The notes under the pieces: model-generated
What the model saw: the letters and a program-made list of their open reading frames with translations, nothing else
The model's database searches: none
What the model was told of the DNA's origin: nothing
Part shown: in pieces, positions 61,260 to 64,000 of the stretch
How the letters are laid out: every line of letters starts with the position of its first letter
Position numbering within the stretch: the first letter of the stretch is position 1
NCBI GenBank assembly: GCA_013141495.1
Contig: JABFQV010000006.1
Location: forward strand, 1-64,000
Reading direction: 5' to 3'
Source: Methylotenera sp.
GTDB taxonomy: Bacteria > Pseudomonadota > Gammaproteobacteria > Burkholderiales > Methylophilaceae
Length of the DNA stretch: 64,000 bases
Position numbers and translations under genes: made by a program

Positions 61260-61712
61260 ATGTCTCAATTTAGCAAAGTTTTAATCATATTATCTTTAGT
61301 GTTGATGCCTGTTGCGGCATCAGCGCTAGAGTTTAAATCAGTGTCGGTATCTAAAGCGGTACTTTATGACGCGCCTTCAAGTTCCGCCAAAAAAGTCCTG
61401 CTACTTAGTCAATATTACCCTGTTGAAATTATTGTTAATCTGGGCGATTGGCTGAAAGTGCGTGATGCAGAGGGCAGTATTAACTGGGTAGAAACTAAGC
61501 AGTTGTCTGATAAGCGCACGGTGATGATTGCTATCAATCAGGCTGAAATAAGGCAAGCCGCTGATGCGAGCGCCAACTTGGTTGCCACGTTAGAAAAAGG
61601 CGTGCTATTGGAAGTGGTGGATACAAAACCAAACAACGGCTGGCTTAAGGTGCGGCATCGTGACGGAGCCACTGGTTTTATTTTGGTTTCATCGACCTGG
61701 GGATTCAATTAA
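61260..61712 (+). CDS. Periplasmic SH3-domain protein
   Basis: The 150-residue protein has a signal peptide (cleavage near ASALEF, about residue 22) and two bacterial SH3 repeats: KAVLYDAPSSSAKKVLLLSQ (first) and NQAEIRQAADASANLVATL (second), each followed by the W-x-KV-R pattern (GDWLKVRD, NGWLKVRH). Such proteins usually bind the cell wall. The ATG at 61260 is chosen; upstream frames overlap secB. gpsA follows without a gap. Confidence 0.85.
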   Translation: MSQFSKVLIILSLVLMPVAASALEFKSVSVSKAVLYDAPSSSAKKVLLLSQYYPVEIIVNLGDWLKVRDAEGSINWVETKQLSDKRTVMIAINQAEIRQAADASANLVATLEKGVLLEVVDTKPNNGWLKVRHRDGATGFILVSSTWGFN

Positions 61713-62717
61713 ATGACAAAAATAGCGGTTCTTGGTGCCGGTGCCTGGGGTACCGCGTTGGCAATGAACATTAGCCAGCGCCACCAAGTGTCACTTTGGG
61801 CGCGCAATGCGGGCCATGTCTCGGGTATGCGTAAAGCGCGCGCCAATCCTATGTACTTGGGTGACTTTAAATTTAATGACCAATTACAAATCGAAGACAA
61901 TTTGCAAACCGCGCTTGATGGTGCAGACCTGATTTTATCAGTAGTACCTACGGCGGGTTTTCGAGGTATTTTGAAAGATATCAAGCAGCTTGGCTGTCAG
62001 TTGCCTATTATTTGGGCGCATAAGGGTTTGGAGCCGCTAACCGCAAAGTTGCCGTATGAAGTAGCACTTGAAGAGTTAGGCGCGGCTGATTCATCTGGGC
62101 AAAAATGGGGCGCACTGTCAGGGCCTAGTTTTGCGGCTGAGTTGGTGCGTGGTTTACCAACCGCAGTCACACTGGCTGCGAATGATGAAGCTTTTGCCAA
62201 TGAAGCGGCTTTATTGATACATGGTGCCAATTTGCGGGTTTATCACACCACCGATGTGATTGGGGTTTCAGTTGGCGGTGCGGTTAAAAACGTAATGGCG
62301 ATAGCGGCAGGTATCTCGGATGGGATGGGTTTTGGCAACAATGCGCGTGCCGCCATGATTACACGCGGCCTAGCTGAAATGACCCGTTTTGGCGTGGCAC
62401 TAGGTGCTAAAACTGAAACTTTTATGGGCTTGGCTGGCGTGGGCGATTTAATTTTAACCTGTACTGGGCAATATTCCAGAAACAGAGAGGTCGGCTTGCA
62501 ACTTGCCAGCGGTAAAAGCCTGAGTGATATTCTGCAAGGGCTCGGTCACGTGGCAGAAGGTGTGAACACCGCACGTGAAGTGATGCGCCGCGCTGAAACT
62601 ATTGGCGTGGACATGCCGATTACCTTTGAGGTAAATCAAGCTTTATCACATGGTAAAAGCGCAAAAGAGGCGGTGATGGATCTATTGGGGCGTGATCAAA
62701 AACCAGAGGGCGTTTAG
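61713..62717 (+). CDS. gpsA: Glycerol-3-phosphate dehydrogenase [NAD(P)+]
   Basis: GpsA makes sn-glycerol-3-phosphate for phospholipids. The 334-residue protein has the NAD-binding GAGAWGTALAMN near residue 7, the conserved SGPSFAAEL, the catalytic lysine in GGAVKNVMAIAAG, and GLAGVGDLILTC. Length and neighbours are normal for the family. Confidence 0.97.
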   Translation: MTKIAVLGAGAWGTALAMNISQRHQVSLWARNAGHVSGMRKARANPMYLGDFKFNDQLQIEDNLQTALDGADLILSVVPTAGFRGILKDIKQLGCQLPIIWAHKGLEPLTAKLPYEVALEELGAADSSGQKWGALSGPSFAAELVRGLPTAVTLAANDEAFANEAALLIHGANLRVYHTTDVIGVSVGGAVKNVMAIAAGISDGMGFGNNARAAMITRGLAEMTRFGVALGAKTETFMGLAGVGDLILTCTGQYSRNREVGLQLASGKSLSDILQGLGHVAEGVNTAREVMRRAETIGVDMPITFEVNQALSHGKSAKEAVMDLLGRDQKPEGV

Positions 62718-62735
62718 TTTTTATAGCGCTATCGT

Positions 62736-62816
62736 CCCCTGAGCTTGTCGAAGGGGATGCGCAATCCAACCAGCCCTTCGACAAGTTCAGGGAACGGTAT
62801 TCGACGAGCTCAGGAA
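62736..62816. repeat. REP-like inverted repeats between gpsA and trmL
   Basis: Three related units (62736-62756, 62774-62792 and 62790-62804) carry the core GAGCTTGTCGAAG or its complement CTTCGACAAGTTCAG. They belong to the same family as the element at 51787-51852. The position between convergent genes is typical. Confidence 0.75.
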
Positions 62817-62838
62817 ACGGCAGATTAAGAAACGTATT

Positions 62839-63303
62839 TTACGCGCCGCCTTCAAACCCAATTTGCCGCCAAGCTTCGTATAGCAACACTGCGGCAGAGT
62901 TGGATAAATTCAAACTACGACTATTAGGTAGCATCGGTAACCGTAACCGGTGTTCAGCCATAAACTCTTTACGGATTTCCTCCGGTAACCCTCGAGTTTC
63001 CGGGCCAAATACAAAACAATCGCCCGTTTTAAATTCAATATCGCTATGCCGCGTACTGCCTTTGGTCGTGATTGCGAAGATACGTTTGCCCGCTAATACA
63101 TTTTTACAGGCTGCCCAGTTTTCATGCACCTGCAAATTGGCGTATTCGTGATAATCCAGCCCCGCACGTTTGAGTTGCTTATCTTCCAGACTGAACCCCA
63201 ATGGTTTGACCAAATGCAATTGCGCACCGGTATTGGCACACAAGCGAATGATGTTGCCCGTATTGGGAGGGATTTCAGGTTCAAAAAGGACGATATGGAA
63301 CAT
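62839..63303 (-). CDS. trmL: tRNA (cytidine/uridine-34-2'-O)-methyltransferase
   Basis: TrmL methylates the wobble ribose of tRNA-Leu species. The 154-residue SPOUT protein shows [23 protein letters not shown] at its N-terminus and the knot motifs [10 protein letters not shown] and [20 protein letters not shown]. Length and signatures are typical. It is convergent with gpsA across the repeat region. Confidence 0.96.
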   Translation of the reverse strand: MFHIVLFEPEIPPNTGNIIRLCANTGAQLHLVKPLGFSLEDKQLKRAGLDYHEYANLQVHENWAACKNVLAGKRIFAITTKGSTRHSDIEFKTGDCFVFGPETRGLPEEIRKEFMAEHRLRLPMLPNSRSLNLSNSAAVLLYEAWRQIGFEGGA

Positions 63304-63395
63304 AATGACGGTATTTTACAGTAGGTATTATAATTTAATAGGATTAAAACCAGCCGTTAGGCATTTCGATGGCTACTTTAGAAAGAGGATATGTG

Positions 63396-63752
63396 ATGAA
63401 AAAATATTTAAACATTAGTTTATTTGCTTTTATTTTCGTGGCAAATTTAAATTGTTATGCCGCAGACAAGGAGCGGGTGGAGCAAGTTAATCTGGTCAAT
63501 GCGAAGGAAATACAGGACGCAACGGCAATGGAAAACGCTTTTATTAATCACATTACAGAAAAATCAAAATGCCTTAAAAATAAACTGACACCGCCCAGTT
63601 CTTGTAGAAATTTACCTGAGTTTAGCCAAGCTAAGGCAACCTACAGAAACACCGTTATACAACATCCTAGCTGGCAGAATAAAATTCTTCACTGGAACAC
63701 GCCTAAGGACCACTACTTGCACTTTAATAGTTTGAAGATAAGTTTTCAGTAA
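63396..63752 (+). CDS. Small exported protein of unknown function
   Basis: This 118-residue protein begins MKKYLNISLFAFIFVANLN with a signal peptide ending near CYAA. Two cysteines (in SKCLKN and SSCRNL) could form a disulfide. I do not recognise the family. The ATG at 63396 follows AGAGGA and gives the signal peptide directly. An in-frame start at 63369 is less likely. Confidence 0.75.
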   Translation: MKKYLNISLFAFIFVANLNCYAADKERVEQVNLVNAKEIQDATAMENAFINHITEKSKCLKNKLTPPSSCRNLPEFSQAKATYRNTVIQHPSWQNKILHWNTPKDHYLHFNSLKISFQ

Positions 63753-63880
63753 GCACGCCCAGCGCTCTGCCAAGAGAGATGTTTTAAATAGTAATTGTGT
63801 TGTATGCAATGATGAAGTAACACGTAGCTATAAAAACGTGCCCGATTGCATGAATTGTTATGATGTAACCATAGGTTTAA

Positions 63881-64000
63881 TTAGTAAGGCTTAGGCAATG
63901 TTCTTGCAATGACCCAGCATTCTACGTGGGTAGCACCGGCTTGTTTTAATGTTTTAGCTAACTCGTTCAAACTGGCGCCTGTAGTCATCACATCATCTAC
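63881..64000 (-). CDS. comF: ComF-family phosphoribosyltransferase, 3' part only
   Basis: The last 39 codons of a gene that runs off the right edge are visible. They begin with the PRPP-binding loop VDDVMTTGAS and end LPKPY. This is the ComF C-terminus, a family linked to DNA uptake or amidophosphoribosyl chemistry. The rest of the gene, including the expected zinc finger, is outside the window. Confidence 0.9.
   Translation of the reverse strand, partial: VDDVMTTGASLNELAKTLKQAGATHVECWVIARTLPKPY

Overview
The window is a chromosomal segment of a moderately AT-rich betaproteobacterium. Gene order (pyrG-kdsA-eno-ftsB, nlpD-pcm-surE, secB-gpsA) and protein style fit the Methylophilaceae/Nitrosomonadales, possibly a Methylotenera-like methylotroph. 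This placement is an inference from recognised families and synteny, not from a search. Two housekeeping blocks flank a roughly 27 kb accessory region.

Left block (1-22.6 kb): nrdR, a small membrane protein, ribD, a TatD-type hydrolase, mtnA paired with a class II aldolase (suggesting a DHAP-type shunt for 5'-deoxynucleoside by-products), pyrG, kdsA, eno and ftsB. An unrecognised 576-residue gene follows, with its own sigma-54 promoter. On the minus strand come a small membrane protein, nlpD, pcm, surE, DUF2069, a HugZ-like protein, wrbA, tamB, tamA and purB.

Accessory region (22.6-49.8 kb): an orphan protein with an internal duplication, a minus-strand operon of four small unknown genes, and a GlrR-like sigma-54 activator whose receiver domain has lost its phosphorylation residues. 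Then comes a complete P-type type IV secretion system in the order virB1-2-3-4-5-6-7-8-9-10-11-virD4, plus an LPD7-domain protein. No relaxase or integrase is visible. Behind it lie effector-like genes in two transcription units: a clan-CD cysteine-peptidase-like protein, a beta-rich protein ending in Tyr-Arg-Trp, three metallopeptidase-like proteins (HExxH plus a shared E-x-R...VNQ helix) and two unknowns. A lipoprotein combining a VirB9/TrbG-like N-terminal region with an OmpA domain closes the region.

The strongest new signal is regulatory. Four transcription units start with GG-N10-GC sigma-54 promoters and carry 18-bp dyads (TGTAG-N8-CTACA, or the GlrR-type TGTC-N10-GACA) upstream. They are the 576-aa gene at 9.9 kb, the small minus operon at 25.4 kb, the gene at 41.0 kb and the effector operon at 43.3 kb. 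Proteins of these units also share sequence segments (an N-terminal HPEL-type domain, a C-terminal helical segment, and metallopeptidase cores). I read this as a sigma-54/pseudo-receiver regulon delivering a set of toxin- or effector-like proteins through the adjacent T4SS. No canonical sigma-54 site was found in front of virB1, so the machine and its cargo may be controlled separately.

Right block (49.9-64 kb): a diguanylate cyclase, a DUF779 gene with an ExaC-like aldehyde dehydrogenase, a membrane adenylate cyclase, tRNA-Ser(GGA) followed by decayed small genes, an EnvC-like protein, gpmI, a rhodanese, grxC, secB, an SH3 protein, gpsA, trmL, a small exported protein, and the 3' end of a comF gene cut by the window edge.
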